From NCBI GenBank assembly GCA_030596245.1, contig JAUVKN010000013.1, positions 1 to 25,602 of the forward strand: DNA of 25,602 nucleotides. Reading direction: 5' to 3'. The DNA is from Bacteroidia bacterium (GTDB lineage Bacteria; Bacteroidota; Bacteroidia; Bacteroidales; GCA-2748055). The notes beneath the pieces are model-generated. The model saw only the letters and a list, made by a program, of their open reading frames with translations, was not told the DNA's origin and made no database searches. Both the position numbers and the translations under genes were made by a program. Of the stretch, positions 1 through 7,926 are shown in pieces; position 1 is the first letter of the stretch; every line of letters starts with the position of its first letter.

Positions 1-888
1 AATTGTAAATCCGCGTTTAATAAGCTGGTATTTTTCTGACCAGCGATATTCATCAGTTGTACAATATTTCAGGGCACGCATGGCGTTATCCAGTTTTGAT
101 GCCATCCAGGCATCATCTCCCGTCGCTTTCCATGTATAATAAAGTCCTTCGAAAAACAGATATTCCACATCGGCCTCAACCGGAATTCTCTTAAATTCAT
201 AGGTTGAATTTTCAATGGGCCTGATAAACCCGGCATAGCCGAAACGTTTGTCACTGTAGTTTTTCTCTTTGGTCCTTGGATAGATATTGTCCCAAATCAT
301 ACCATCTTCTCTCTGGGATTCGGCATACAAATCGATGCCGCTTTTCAGTTCGGGATAAAAATATTTCATCCCCTTCATGGTATGCACATGATCCCTTAAC
401 CATCGTACAAATAAGGAGTAGAACTCACCATCGACCCTGACAATTTCAGTTTCACCCCGACCTTTTACCATGGTCCAGTAGAGGATGTCCATAAGCTCGC
501 TATAGGCTCCGCCGGCATCATTTATTTCAGTTTGGCAGTCTACCTTAAATGTGATTCTGTCAATCACCTGCTCCTTCTTATTTAATAAAAATGCTGTCTG
601 GGTACCCAGAGAACCTCCAACCTGGAATTTCAGTGTCTCCCCGGCAATTCCGCGGGCATATTCCCTGCCTGTACCATCATATACAACGATAATACCCTTT
701 TCAACTGTGGTGATCTCCATCCAGTCCAGTGGCTGAAATACAGTGCATTCTGATTGGCTAATAATTTTAAGAATACCGGACTCCTCTGCCGGGGCATTAC
801 CCTGATCCGTAACAGCAGCTTTGAGACTGAAACTCATGCCGAAGCATGCCAGCATTAGAACGATCAGAGTGATTGGTAATCTTTTCAT
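1..888 (-). CDS. Secreted six-hairpin-type glycosidase, N-terminal part (cut by window edge)
   Basis: The frame is open from the ATG at 886-888 to the left edge, giving 296 residues without a stop; the C-terminus is outside the window. The first ~25 residues (MKRLPITLIVLMLACFGMSF...) look like a signal peptide, with Cys15 a possible but poor lipobox. A beta-rich region follows, then an alpha-helical part with PVEADVEYLFFEGLYYTWKA and a stretch ending YQLIKRGFTI. This resembles bacterial proteins of the six-hairpin (alpha/alpha)6 glycosidase superfamily; the resemblance is from memory and the GH family is not assigned. The catalytic part would lie mostly off the edge, so activity cannot be judged. 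It is the last gene seen of the minus-strand sugar locus, 39 nt after the GH1 remnant. Coding status is firm, function moderate. Confidence 0.75.
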   Translation of the reverse strand, partial: MKRLPITLIVLMLACFGMSFSLKAAVTDQGNAPAEESGILKIISQSECTVFQPLDWMEITTVEKGIIVVYDGTGREYARGIAGETLKFQVGGSLGTQTAFLLNKKEQVIDRITFKVDCQTEINDAGGAYSELMDILYWTMVKGRGETEIVRVDGEFYSLFVRWLRDHVHTMKGMKYFYPELKSGIDLYAESQREDGMIWDNIYPRTKEKNYSDKRFGYAGFIRPIENSTYEFKRIPVEADVEYLFFEGLYYTWKATGDDAWMASKLDNAMRALKYCTTDEYRWSEKYQLIKRGFTI

Positions 889-927
889 AACACAAATGTT
901 AAATGCAAACTTTTTCCTTTCATATTT

Positions 928-1512
928 TCAGAGATCCATACCATTTGATGCTATCAGATCCTTATACCATTGAAATGAGTCTTTCGGGATCCTTTCAAGT
1001 GTTTTGTAATCGGCAGCAGGAGGCACCTCGACAGGAGTTCCATCTTTTCCGGCTTTGGACCTTCTTGCAGTATACACATTGTGACCACAATAATCAACAG
1101 GCTGGTGAATGATCTCCATATCTCCCGGTTTGATTTCAGGGAGATCCTTTCCAAACAATTTTATTCCAGCCTCAAGCAGTTCATCGATCACCGAATTGTA
1201 AAAGTCAATCCCCTTTTCATTGACGCGGCCTGTACCATCCGGAAAGATTCGTGGCCAGCACAGGGAGAGGCGGTATGCCTTAACACCCAGCTTCTTCAAT
1301 AAGCCGATGTCCTCTCTATACTTGTGGTAATGATCACAGGCAATTTCACCGGTATGCCCATGCCAGATAGCCCCTGGATTTCTGCAAAAGTCATCCCAGA
1401 CAGAGTGACCCTTTCCATTCTCAAACGCCTCACCTTCAATCTGATAGGCCGATGTGGATACACCCCAGATAAAGTCGCTGGGAAACGATGGCTCTATTAC
1501 TTTGTTCTCCAT
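928..1512 (-). pseudogene. GH1 beta-glucosidase with two in-frame internal deletions
   Basis: The 194-residue frame is built from three pieces of a glycoside hydrolase family 1 enzyme, normally about 440-460 residues. Residues 1-118 are the usual N-terminus (FPSDFIWGVSTSAYQIEG, YREDIGLLKKLGVKAYRLS, WPRIFPDGTGRVNEKG). At 118/119 the protein jumps to a late segment (LFGKDLPEIKPGDMEII, then DYCGHNVYTA). At about 166-168 it jumps again to the normal C-terminus (DYKTLERIPKDSFQWYKDLI, ASNG). Lost are the acid/base region (T-x-N-E-P) and the nucleophile region (x-E-N-G), so no retaining-glycosidase activity is expected. Both deletions keep the frame, and start and stop codons are intact. It lies 16 nt after the URO-D gene. 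It could be an expressed degenerate protein, a pseudogene, or an assembly error. GH1 identity is near certain. Confidence 0.88.
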
Positions 1513-1528
1513 ATTTTGCTATTGAATA

Positions 1529-2620
1529 TCAAAAACAAAATTTCCTCCCCTCATCCAGCATGACCAGGTAATTATCCAGGGGAATGTAGTTAGCAACGCT
1601 GTTACCGGTTCCCAGACAATAGCCTCCAGTGGGCATGCACTCCCCGAGGGTATATCTGACCCTTTCTCTTATTTCACGTTCAGTCGCTCTGCAGATAAAA
1701 TCCATATCTATTCCACCCAGATGAGCAACACGGTGTCCGTACTTTTTATGAGCGGTAACCACATCTTCAATATTGTCTTCAAACGAATGTCGCGCATCGA
1801 TACGAATATCATTAATAAGGTCATCCATAATCATTTCCAGCTGTCCGCACGAATGTAATAAATAGGGCCTGCCGGCATCATGAGAGATCTCTGCCATCAG
1901 TTTATGACCCGGGAGAATAAATTCCCGGGTATCTTCGGGACTGATCATAAGACTTGTTTTAAAACCCATATCATCTGATCCCCAGATAAGTTTCACCCTG
2001 TCAAATTCAAGAAATCTCCTGACAGATTTCTCATAAATGTCAATAAGTCGCTTACTGATGGCACTCACCAATTCCCGATTCTCAAACAGGGCAAAACAGA
2101 GTGTTTCAAATCCCATTAGCCAGTTAATATACTCGGCAAAATGAGCAAATCCTCCACTTCCGATAATACACATATCATCTGGCAGGTTTTCCTGGTACCA
2201 TTCAAGAGACCTGGTGCCGCATTTGTCAGCATCAGGCCATGGATACTTCTCAAACTCATTCCAGTTGGTAATGGGACCTGTATGCTCATTGATATACTCC
2301 CTCCCCTCCTTTCTTTCAATCCCGGCTGTGTCGGTCGTTACCAATCTGTCTAGTGGCATTTCAAAATCATCCAGTCCGCATCTCACATAATCATATCCAA
2401 GAAATCTTTGTATGGCGATCTCTCTTTTGAATTGAAAATCAGGATCACTGAATGAAAGATGATCGATGATATTGAATCTCTGGCAGATGGCGATTTTAAT
2501 CTCCTCATCCAGGAAGAGCTCAATAAAATGCACCCTGTCAGGCTTCCCTACCCTGCGGATACAGTTGACAAATCCCTCCCAATCAGGTTTTATTTGCACT
2601 GAAAAATAGTTGTTGCTCAT
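1529..2620 (-). CDS. Uroporphyrinogen decarboxylase-fold protein, MtaA/MtbA-like zinc methyltransferase type
   Basis: The 363-residue cytoplasmic protein has the C-terminal architecture of the URO-D family (Gly-His-Lys-Leu helix, LLHSCG strand, then the HLGGID strand). It lacks the N-terminal substrate-binding motif of true HemE, so it is not a haem-pathway decarboxylase. The arrangement His256-x-Cys258 in LLHSCG and Cys335 in GGYCLGTGN matches the H-x-C...C zinc-site pattern of corrinoid-dependent methyltransferases such as MtaA and MtbA (family knowledge recalled from memory). No corrinoid protein gene is in the window. URO-D-like proteins of unknown role occur in glycan loci, and this one sits between sugar-catabolic genes. 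A role in handling a methylated sugar is conceivable but only inferred. Substrate unknown. Confidence 0.8.
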   Translation of the reverse strand: MSNNYFSVQIKPDWEGFVNCIRRVGKPDRVHFIELFLDEEIKIAICQRFNIIDHLSFSDPDFQFKREIAIQRFLGYDYVRCGLDDFEMPLDRLVTTDTAGIERKEGREYINEHTGPITNWNEFEKYPWPDADKCGTRSLEWYQENLPDDMCIIGSGGFAHFAEYINWLMGFETLCFALFENRELVSAISKRLIDIYEKSVRRFLEFDRVKLIWGSDDMGFKTSLMISPEDTREFILPGHKLMAEISHDAGRPYLLHSCGQLEMIMDDLINDIRIDARHSFEDNIEDVVTAHKKYGHRVAHLGGIDMDFICRATEREIRERVRYTLGECMPTGGYCLGTGNSVANYIPLDNYLVMLDEGRKFCF

Positions 2621-2642
2621 TGTGTTATGATGCTACATTGAA

Positions 2643-2768
2643 TCAGTCATTTAAATCAATTGTATATACAAAATACTGAACTCCCTTATGCTTGGTTGGA
2701 CAGGCCCAATTTCCATCCGGATCAATGACGCCAGAAGAAAAAGGAGACGATTGCGCAAATTGCGTGAG
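2643..2768 (-). pseudogene. Possible 3' remnant of a lost gene
   Basis: The 192-bp gap between the URO-D and amidohydrolase genes holds a 41-codon open stretch ending in TGA, with no start codon and a TAA just upstream. Its translation looks like a real protein tail rather than noise: a SSGVIDPDGNWACPTKHKG stretch followed by VQYFVYTIDLND. An 'IDPDG ... IDL' ending is typical of carbon-nitrogen hydrolase (nitrilase-superfamily) C-termini, but the match is weak and from memory. It lies in the same orientation as its neighbours and fits the deletions seen in nearby GH1 and deoC. Chance protein-like appearance cannot be excluded. Confidence 0.35.
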
Positions 2769-2812
2769 TTATTTTCTTTTATAATATGTTGTTTTTTATA
2801 TCCATTTCGAAA

Positions 2813-4780
2813 TTACTCCCCGGGCTGACTAATGATCAATTCACCTTCCGGATCAACCACACGTACGATCATCTCCCATCTGCCGCCCCTGTTTTCAATC
2901 TTAATCAGGATGGCATTTGTTCCCTTTTTCAATTGCACATCAATGAGCTCATCATCAGGAACCGCTCCACGCCAGATGTGCTTGCTATAAACCAGCTCAC
3001 TGTTGATCCATACCTTGGCTCCATCATCGCTTCCCAGGGTTATCATGGCATTTCTGTCATCCGGACTCTCAATTTCAGCATAGGCATAGGCAATTGCCCC
3101 ATTATTCGGATAATAGATCGCATTAAAGTCCAGGATACCGGATTTCTGTGTTTTTGCTTCTTTCCACGCTACATCGCCATTCATTCCTGAATAGGATTTA
3201 GAGAATTTTATCTCTTTTTCGGGAGGATACTCCTTATCGAATCCAGGAGGAGCAACTGTTGGAGAGTGAACAACTGCTTCCGCATCGAAGGGTCCGATGA
3301 CCATCCAGTTTTTAATAAAACCGGCATCCATCTTAACCATCTCCCACAGATCGTGCATAGGGCCTGGTTCTGATAGTGCAGGCAAGTCGGCACCATCACG
3401 AGATTTGCCACCCAGTTTAAATATCTCCATTGCATTATCCCTAAGAATCCTGTTTGCAATATCAATCGCCTCTCTCTCTGTTATATATCCATTAGCCACT
3501 TTTTCGATCAGTACCTTAGATACAACCCTTCGAGCCATCACCGAATGAGCATAAACACTCTCCACATGCTGGTAGTCTCCTCCAAAAGCCATGATCTTAT
3601 TTGCAGGAACTGTTTCAAGCCACTCATGCAGATATCTCTCACTGTAGTAGGGGGATATAATCTGGGTCCAGCACATATCGATAAATACATTTGGGAAGTT
3701 CTTTGCCAGCACAGACAGTTCACCTCCATAAGGATAACTGCTGTGAAAAATGCAAAACTCAACATCGGGATACTCATGGAACAGATTGTTGAGATGTGTG
3801 GGCTTTGAATTGGTGATAATATTTCCGTTTCCAGCATGCAGTCCGGTATGTAACTGAACCGGAAGATCATGCTTGGCGGCCAGATCAAGTACCCTGTGCA
3901 TCATATAATCCTGCAAAGGTTTTACACTTTCAAAATCCAATCTGGGTTGAGATCCATCTCTTGAAAGTATTTTAGAAAAAACTTCCTCTGCTTTCTCTTT
4001 TGATACATTTTCATACTTGAGTATCCTATTATAGGCAAGACCTGACTTTACACCAACCATTTTATACTCCAATCCAGACTGAAAAGCCTTCTCCAGGGCA
4101 AGAACATAATCATCAATGCTTTCTATTTCTACACCATGTGTTTTTCCCAGTCCAATAATCTCTGAAGCCGAGAATACATGAATAAAATCGTCAAAACGTT
4201 CCACATGAACATAGAAATTCTTATCAAATTGAACATGACCCACGTCCACAATACTGAGATCTATCCCGGCCTTATCCTTCAGTACATGCTTATACCAACC
4301 GGGCTTCATAGAATCATTAATTCTTTTAGAGAGTTCCAGATAAGTGTCGTCATTGATATCCCTAATGCCATAAAGATCATTTGCTGCAATCAGGGGAACC
4401 CTTCCATAACCAGTAGCCCGTGTTGCATACCAGAAGGGTTTGAACATCTCCCAGCGGTCTGTAACAGAAAAATTCTTATTGAAAATCATATTGAAAATTG
4501 TTGAAGACATCCCTGCAGATTTTAGATCATCACGGATATACACCTTAAAGAGGTGCGTAAAATCAAAGATGGAATCCTGCAATACCGACTCTTCAGTACT
4601 CAAATGCTCATGTGTATCAATGAGCCGGATCTCATTCACTGCTTTTTCAATGCGTTCCTCAAATCCGGCATCCGGCAGGACAGTGGTGCGGATCTGTGCA
4701 TTCAGTTCAGATAGATGAGTAAAACCAATAAGAGTTATTACATAACTCAGCATACTTACTTTCGAAATAATAGTTTTCAT
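2813..4780 (-). CDS. Secreted amidohydrolase (TIM barrel) with C-terminal jelly-roll domain
   Basis: The 655-residue protein starts with a signal peptide (hydrophobic core to about residue 20, likely cleavage after SELNA). Residues ~45-450 form an amidohydrolase-family barrel: IDTHEHL gives the metal-binding H-x-H (His57, His59), VQLHTGLHAGN and FCIFHSSYPYGGEL supply later histidines, and FGGDYQHVES carries the likely catalytic Asp. The barrel resembles the amidohydrolase-2/uronate isomerase-like group rather than dipeptidases. From about residue 495 a second domain begins with NWMVIGPFD and continues with DDGAKVWINSELVY and LKKGTNAILIKIENRGG, typical of galactose-binding/PA14-like jelly rolls. 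The product is probably periplasmic or surface-exposed. It lies 41 nt after the fucosidase gene. A hydrolase or lactonase acting on a released sugar derivative is plausible; the substrate is unknown. Confidence 0.82.
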   Translation of the reverse strand: MKTIISKVSMLSYVITLIGFTHLSELNAQIRTTVLPDAGFEERIEKAVNEIRLIDTHEHLSTEESVLQDSIFDFTHLFKVYIRDDLKSAGMSSTIFNMIFNKNFSVTDRWEMFKPFWYATRATGYGRVPLIAANDLYGIRDINDDTYLELSKRINDSMKPGWYKHVLKDKAGIDLSIVDVGHVQFDKNFYVHVERFDDFIHVFSASEIIGLGKTHGVEIESIDDYVLALEKAFQSGLEYKMVGVKSGLAYNRILKYENVSKEKAEEVFSKILSRDGSQPRLDFESVKPLQDYMMHRVLDLAAKHDLPVQLHTGLHAGNGNIITNSKPTHLNNLFHEYPDVEFCIFHSSYPYGGELSVLAKNFPNVFIDMCWTQIISPYYSERYLHEWLETVPANKIMAFGGDYQHVESVYAHSVMARRVVSKVLIEKVANGYITEREAIDIANRILRDNAMEIFKLGGKSRDGADLPALSEPGPMHDLWEMVKMDAGFIKNWMVIGPFDAEAVVHSPTVAPPGFDKEYPPEKEIKFSKSYSGMNGDVAWKEAKTQKSGILDFNAIYYPNNGAIAYAYAEIESPDDRNAMITLGSDDGAKVWINSELVYSKHIWRGAVPDDELIDVQLKKGTNAILIKIENRGGRWEMIVRVVDPEGELIISQPGE

Positions 4781-4821
4781 ATGTAATACATTTTATAATT
4801 TGACTGTGTCATACTTAGAAT

Positions 4822-6462
4822 TTAATATTCATCGTTAATATCGTGTTCAAATTTCAGCACCCAGGCATATTTACAGGGTCTGTTACCTGTTTTACCGAGC
4901 ATCTCCTCTGGAATTTTAACAGAGACACCCCATCTCTTTCCTCTATCCACCCATTGCAAGGGCTTATCCCAACCCAGCATATATACTTCAGTGTCCCATT
5001 TGATATTTGCATTTGCACAAATGAAAGTTTCGCTCTTAGGCCAGTCGAAAATGATCGCATAACCATATGTTGAATCTTTGCTGCCTGTGTACCATACCGG
5101 TTGTCCAAGTTGGGTATTATCACACAGCGATTCGTATGGCCTTGTGGCATAAATTGCCTCACCATTCAGGCTCAACCAGTTACCCAGTTCACTTAGTAAA
5201 TCCACCTGAAGTTTCGGGATTTTACCGCTACCCTCCGGATTAACAATAAGGTTCAGATTCCCACCCTTGGCTACAATCCTGACAAGCATTTCAATCAGCT
5301 CATTAGCAGTCAAATAGTTTTCCAGGGAATCGGTACGGTTATAGCCATATGATTCGCTCATTGATCGATTCTCTTCCCAGGTATAGTTCGTTTTCTCTAC
5401 AACTTCATCGGTCTCACTGGTATAAAAATCACCTCCATGCTCACGGGTTCCCTTACCCCAACGATCGTTTGCGGCCACCTCTTTTCTTCCTTCAGCCTGA
5501 TTATAGAAATAGGCAACTATTTCAGGCGTCTTGTAGTATTCCGCCGGACGCTGCCATTCACCATCGAACCATAGAATATCCGGATCATATTTATCAATAA
5601 AGTCTTTGGCCTGTGGAATAATGTATTGATCTAAGAATTTGTAAACAGGAACTTTCCCGGAGACCAGTTTATCATGTATATCAGCTTTGAAATCCGTTAT
5701 AATTTCACCCTCCATCTCCACAATCCCAGCATTATCGGGTGCCATATCCTTTGACCACAATCGTAATTTAAACTCATTATCCACCAGGACCGGGTACTCA
5801 TATTCATCCACTGAAAAATAAAAACCATGATAAATACCTGCTTGTTCACAGGCTTCAATCAGCTCCCGGGTTAGATCCCGTCCCGGATTCATATCCACAA
5901 CATCCCGTTGGGTGAAATCAGAATCCCACAAACAGAAACCATCGTGGTGTTTACTGAAGGGAACCATATATTTTGCTCCTGCCGACCTGACAAGCTGTAC
6001 CACTTCGGTTGCATCAAACTTTTCGGCATTAAAGAGTCCTATAAAATCATCTCTCTGAAAATTCTCTCCCCAAACCCTGTGATGGTATTCCTTATACGGA
6101 CCGTTCATGCGATTCAGATACCAGTCAGGATAACGGGCACGACTCCAGCCCTTTTCGCCATATCCGGCAATGGAATACAAGCCCCAGTCAAAAAATATCC
6201 CCAGCTTGGCATCCTTGTACCATTCGGGAGTAGCATGACCGGACAATGATTCAAACGAAGCTGAAAAAGGGCCCTGTGAAATAATCCGGTCCATCTCAGC
6301 AAGCTCCTGACCGGCTCTTTTCACATGTTTTTTTGTGAATTTTTTTAGCTGAGTTGTTGAGTATTCATACTCGTATGGTTTATACTGATCAGCCTGGCTA
6401 TCCTGGCCATGTAACATGAGTATTGCCACGCTAAGGAAACATATGATAAAAAGTTGCTTCAT
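4822..6462 (-). CDS. Secreted GH29 alpha-L-fucosidase
   Basis: The 546-residue protein has a clear signal peptide (MKQLFIICFLSVAILMLHG). Its family 29 features are LGIFFDWGLYSI (residues 87-98), the paired histidines in SKHHDGFCLWDS (His172-His173), the nucleophile Asp300 in ILWFDGEW, NDRWG (Arg334), GGDFYTSE (Glu350) and SESYGYNR. Length and domain order fit a retaining alpha-L-fucosidase with a C-terminal beta-sandwich. The fucose-binding histidine of the usual 'FIHWG' motif is Asp92 here, which may change substrate preference. It is probably periplasmic and supplies the FucP-type permease encoded upstream in the same locus. It is 52 nt downstream of the deoC fragment. Fucosidase fold is near certain; L-fucose as the natural substrate is likely but unproven because of the Asp92 change. 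Confidence 0.92.
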   Translation of the reverse strand: MKQLFIICFLSVAILMLHGQDSQADQYKPYEYEYSTTQLKKFTKKHVKRAGQELAEMDRIISQGPFSASFESLSGHATPEWYKDAKLGIFFDWGLYSIAGYGEKGWSRARYPDWYLNRMNGPYKEYHHRVWGENFQRDDFIGLFNAEKFDATEVVQLVRSAGAKYMVPFSKHHDGFCLWDSDFTQRDVVDMNPGRDLTRELIEACEQAGIYHGFYFSVDEYEYPVLVDNEFKLRLWSKDMAPDNAGIVEMEGEIITDFKADIHDKLVSGKVPVYKFLDQYIIPQAKDFIDKYDPDILWFDGEWQRPAEYYKTPEIVAYFYNQAEGRKEVAANDRWGKGTREHGGDFYTSETDEVVEKTNYTWEENRSMSESYGYNRTDSLENYLTANELIEMLVRIVAKGGNLNLIVNPEGSGKIPKLQVDLLSELGNWLSLNGEAIYATRPYESLCDNTQLGQPVWYTGSKDSTYGYAIIFDWPKSETFICANANIKWDTEVYMLGWDKPLQWVDRGKRWGVSVKIPEEMLGKTGNRPCKYAWVLKFEHDINDEY

Positions 6463-6514
6463 TATTTAAGGTTTAAGGATCAAAATCAACACCTATCAAT
6501 CCGAGAATGAATAC

Positions 6515-6889
6515 TCACGTTCCAAATCTTTCTCTTGCAGCCAGTACAACACTCTCTGTCTGTCCTGTTCCCACACGGGTTATACCCATCTCCTTTACCC
6601 TTATAAAAGCGTCCAGTGTTCTGATACCTCCGGCTGCTTTCACTTGTACTTCCGGTGCCGAATGTTTACGCATCAATTGCAGCACATGATCAGTTGCGCC
6701 TTCATAGGAGTACTTTTCATCTTCTCCTTTTACAAAATTGTATCCTGTAGAAGTCTTCACAAAGTCGGCCTTTACCTTGCTGCAAACCTCACAGAGTTTT
6801 ATGATGTGCTTATCCTCTATAAGGTCCACAGCAAAAATCACTTTTACAATGGCACCATTTTCATGGCACAGCGCTGTAATGGCACCATA
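6515..6889 (-). pseudogene. deoC: 5'-truncated deoxyribose-phosphate aldolase (deoC fragment)
   Basis: The C-terminal half of a DeoC-type class I aldolase is clear: ADFVKTSTGYN holds the Schiff-base lysine, VQVKAAGGIRT the second active-site lysine, and TRVGTG the phosphate-binding loop. Homology extends upstream of the first usable start (GTG at 6841) through CHENGAIVKVIF to about 6889 and then stops. Roughly 110 N-terminal residues, including the first barrel strands, are missing. No in-frame ATG lies between this point and the TAA at 6950-6952. A half barrel should not fold into an active aldolase. In an intact locus the enzyme would cleave a 2-deoxy-sugar phosphate or a related intermediate made by the ROK kinase. 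The break coincides with short direct repeats at 6848-6858 and 6878-6888. Confidence 0.85.
6848..6888. repeat. Direct repeat AATGGCACCAT, two copies 30 bp apart
   Basis: The 11-mer AATGGCACCAT occurs at 6848-6858 and 6878-6888, with a partial third copy (ATGGCAC) at 6863-6869. The distal copy lies where deoC homology ends. Short direct repeats of this kind can mediate deletion by slipped strands or recombination, so this may mark the scar that removed the 5' half of deoC. It may also be chance, since the proximal copy is inside conserved coding sequence (GAIV). Confidence 0.5.
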
Positions 6890-6926
6890 AGTAACAAATC
6901 TATAACTATAGGAAGATTGCTGGTTT

Positions 6927-6954
6927 GCTAACAGTATTAATTGTCTTTGTTAGC
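6927..6954. other. Inverted repeat GCTAACA ... TGTTAGC (7-bp arms, 14-nt loop)
   Basis: In the non-coding stretch between the ROK gene stop and the deoC fragment there is a perfect 7-bp inverted repeat (6927-6933 and 6948-6954). There is no T-tract on either side, so it is not a convincing intrinsic terminator. It could be an operator or a leftover of the lost deoC 5' region. The rest of 6890-7068 shows no coding potential that I can recognise. Confidence 0.35.
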
Positions 6955-7068
6955 GTATCAACACCGTTGCAAAAAAGAGAATCCAACAGATCACTGCCAT
7001 ATATAGTAAATACACCTAAAGAGATCAGGTGTCAGGGGCCAAAACCAATGATGAATTCAGAAGTTATT

Positions 7069-7926
7069 CTAAGAATCGATACAGAGAGCCGCTGCCCCAA
7101 GTATGGCTACATGTTCTGTTTCAGAAAAGATCACCCTGAAATTTTTCAGGGTGGATGGGAAGGGCGTTTCAGAAATCGATTTCCACATGAACGCTTCGAA
7201 ATGATCTTTTGCCTTGGCCAATGAACCGCCAATAATAACCATTCGCGGATCAACGGCCATCTGGATGGTTTTTATACCATTGCCCAGGTGCATTCCGAAT
7301 TGATGATAGGCCTCAATGGCCCATTTTTCTTCTTTTGAAGCTTCAAGGGCTACCTCCTCCCCATTTTTACCAAACGTGCGTCCAAAGAACATTCCACTAC
7401 AATAGTTCTCATAGATTCCATCCAGGTATGGAATATTTCCAAACTCACCGGAACAGCGATTGGCATCGGGGATGAGTGTTCCATTTTTAATAATCCCTGC
7501 ACCCATTCCTGTTCCCAGGGTAATGCCCACAAAATCTTTTTCACCAGAATGGGCTCCAAAACGATACTCTCCCAATGCAAAACAATTTGAATCATTGTCC
7601 AGTTGCACAGGCACTTCAAACTCCTGTTCAAGAATACGTTTAAGGGGTACCTCTTTCCATGAGGGTATATTATGTACATCATACACAATCCCCCGCTCCT
7701 TATCCACCAATCCGGGCACCCCGATTCCTATGCCGGCCACATCATTATCCATTAGTTTTCTGATCATACCTGTAATTAACCCTACAGTCTCTTCCGGATC
7801 TTCTGATTCCGACGGGACCTGCTGGTATAGCAGTTCTTTGAGCGCTCCGCCATGGATATTTCCGGCAGCCACTTTGGTGCCCCCCAGATCTATACCTATC
7901 AACGCCTCACCTTTTGCAGTTGCCAT
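7069..7926 (-). CDS. ROK-family sugar kinase (zinc motif absent)
   Basis: The 285-residue cytoplasmic protein has the ATP-binding phosphate-1 loop LIGIDLGGTKVAAG (residues 9-22), catalytic Asp112 in LDNDSNCFALGE, and the phosphate-2 motif GITLGTGMGAGI. The usual ROK zinc site (E-x-G-H followed by C-x-C-G-x-x-G-C) is missing: the sequence reads GEFGNIPYLDG then YCSG. Without a DNA-binding N-terminal domain it is a kinase, not a repressor. It probably phosphorylates the sugar brought in by the permease, whose coding end it overlaps by 28 nt (ATG at 7924-7926), which suggests translational coupling. The ATG gives a normal ROK length. Glucose-type substrate is usual for the family, but the specificity here is unknown. 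Confidence 0.9.
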   Translation of the reverse strand: MATAKGEALIGIDLGGTKVAAGNIHGGALKELLYQQVPSESEDPEETVGLITGMIRKLMDNDVAGIGIGVPGLVDKERGIVYDVHNIPSWKEVPLKRILEQEFEVPVQLDNDSNCFALGEYRFGAHSGEKDFVGITLGTGMGAGIIKNGTLIPDANRCSGEFGNIPYLDGIYENYCSGMFFGRTFGKNGEEVALEASKEEKWAIEAYHQFGMHLGNGIKTIQMAVDPRMVIIGGSLAKAKDHFEAFMWKSISETPFPSTLKNFRVIFSETEHVAILGAAALCIDS

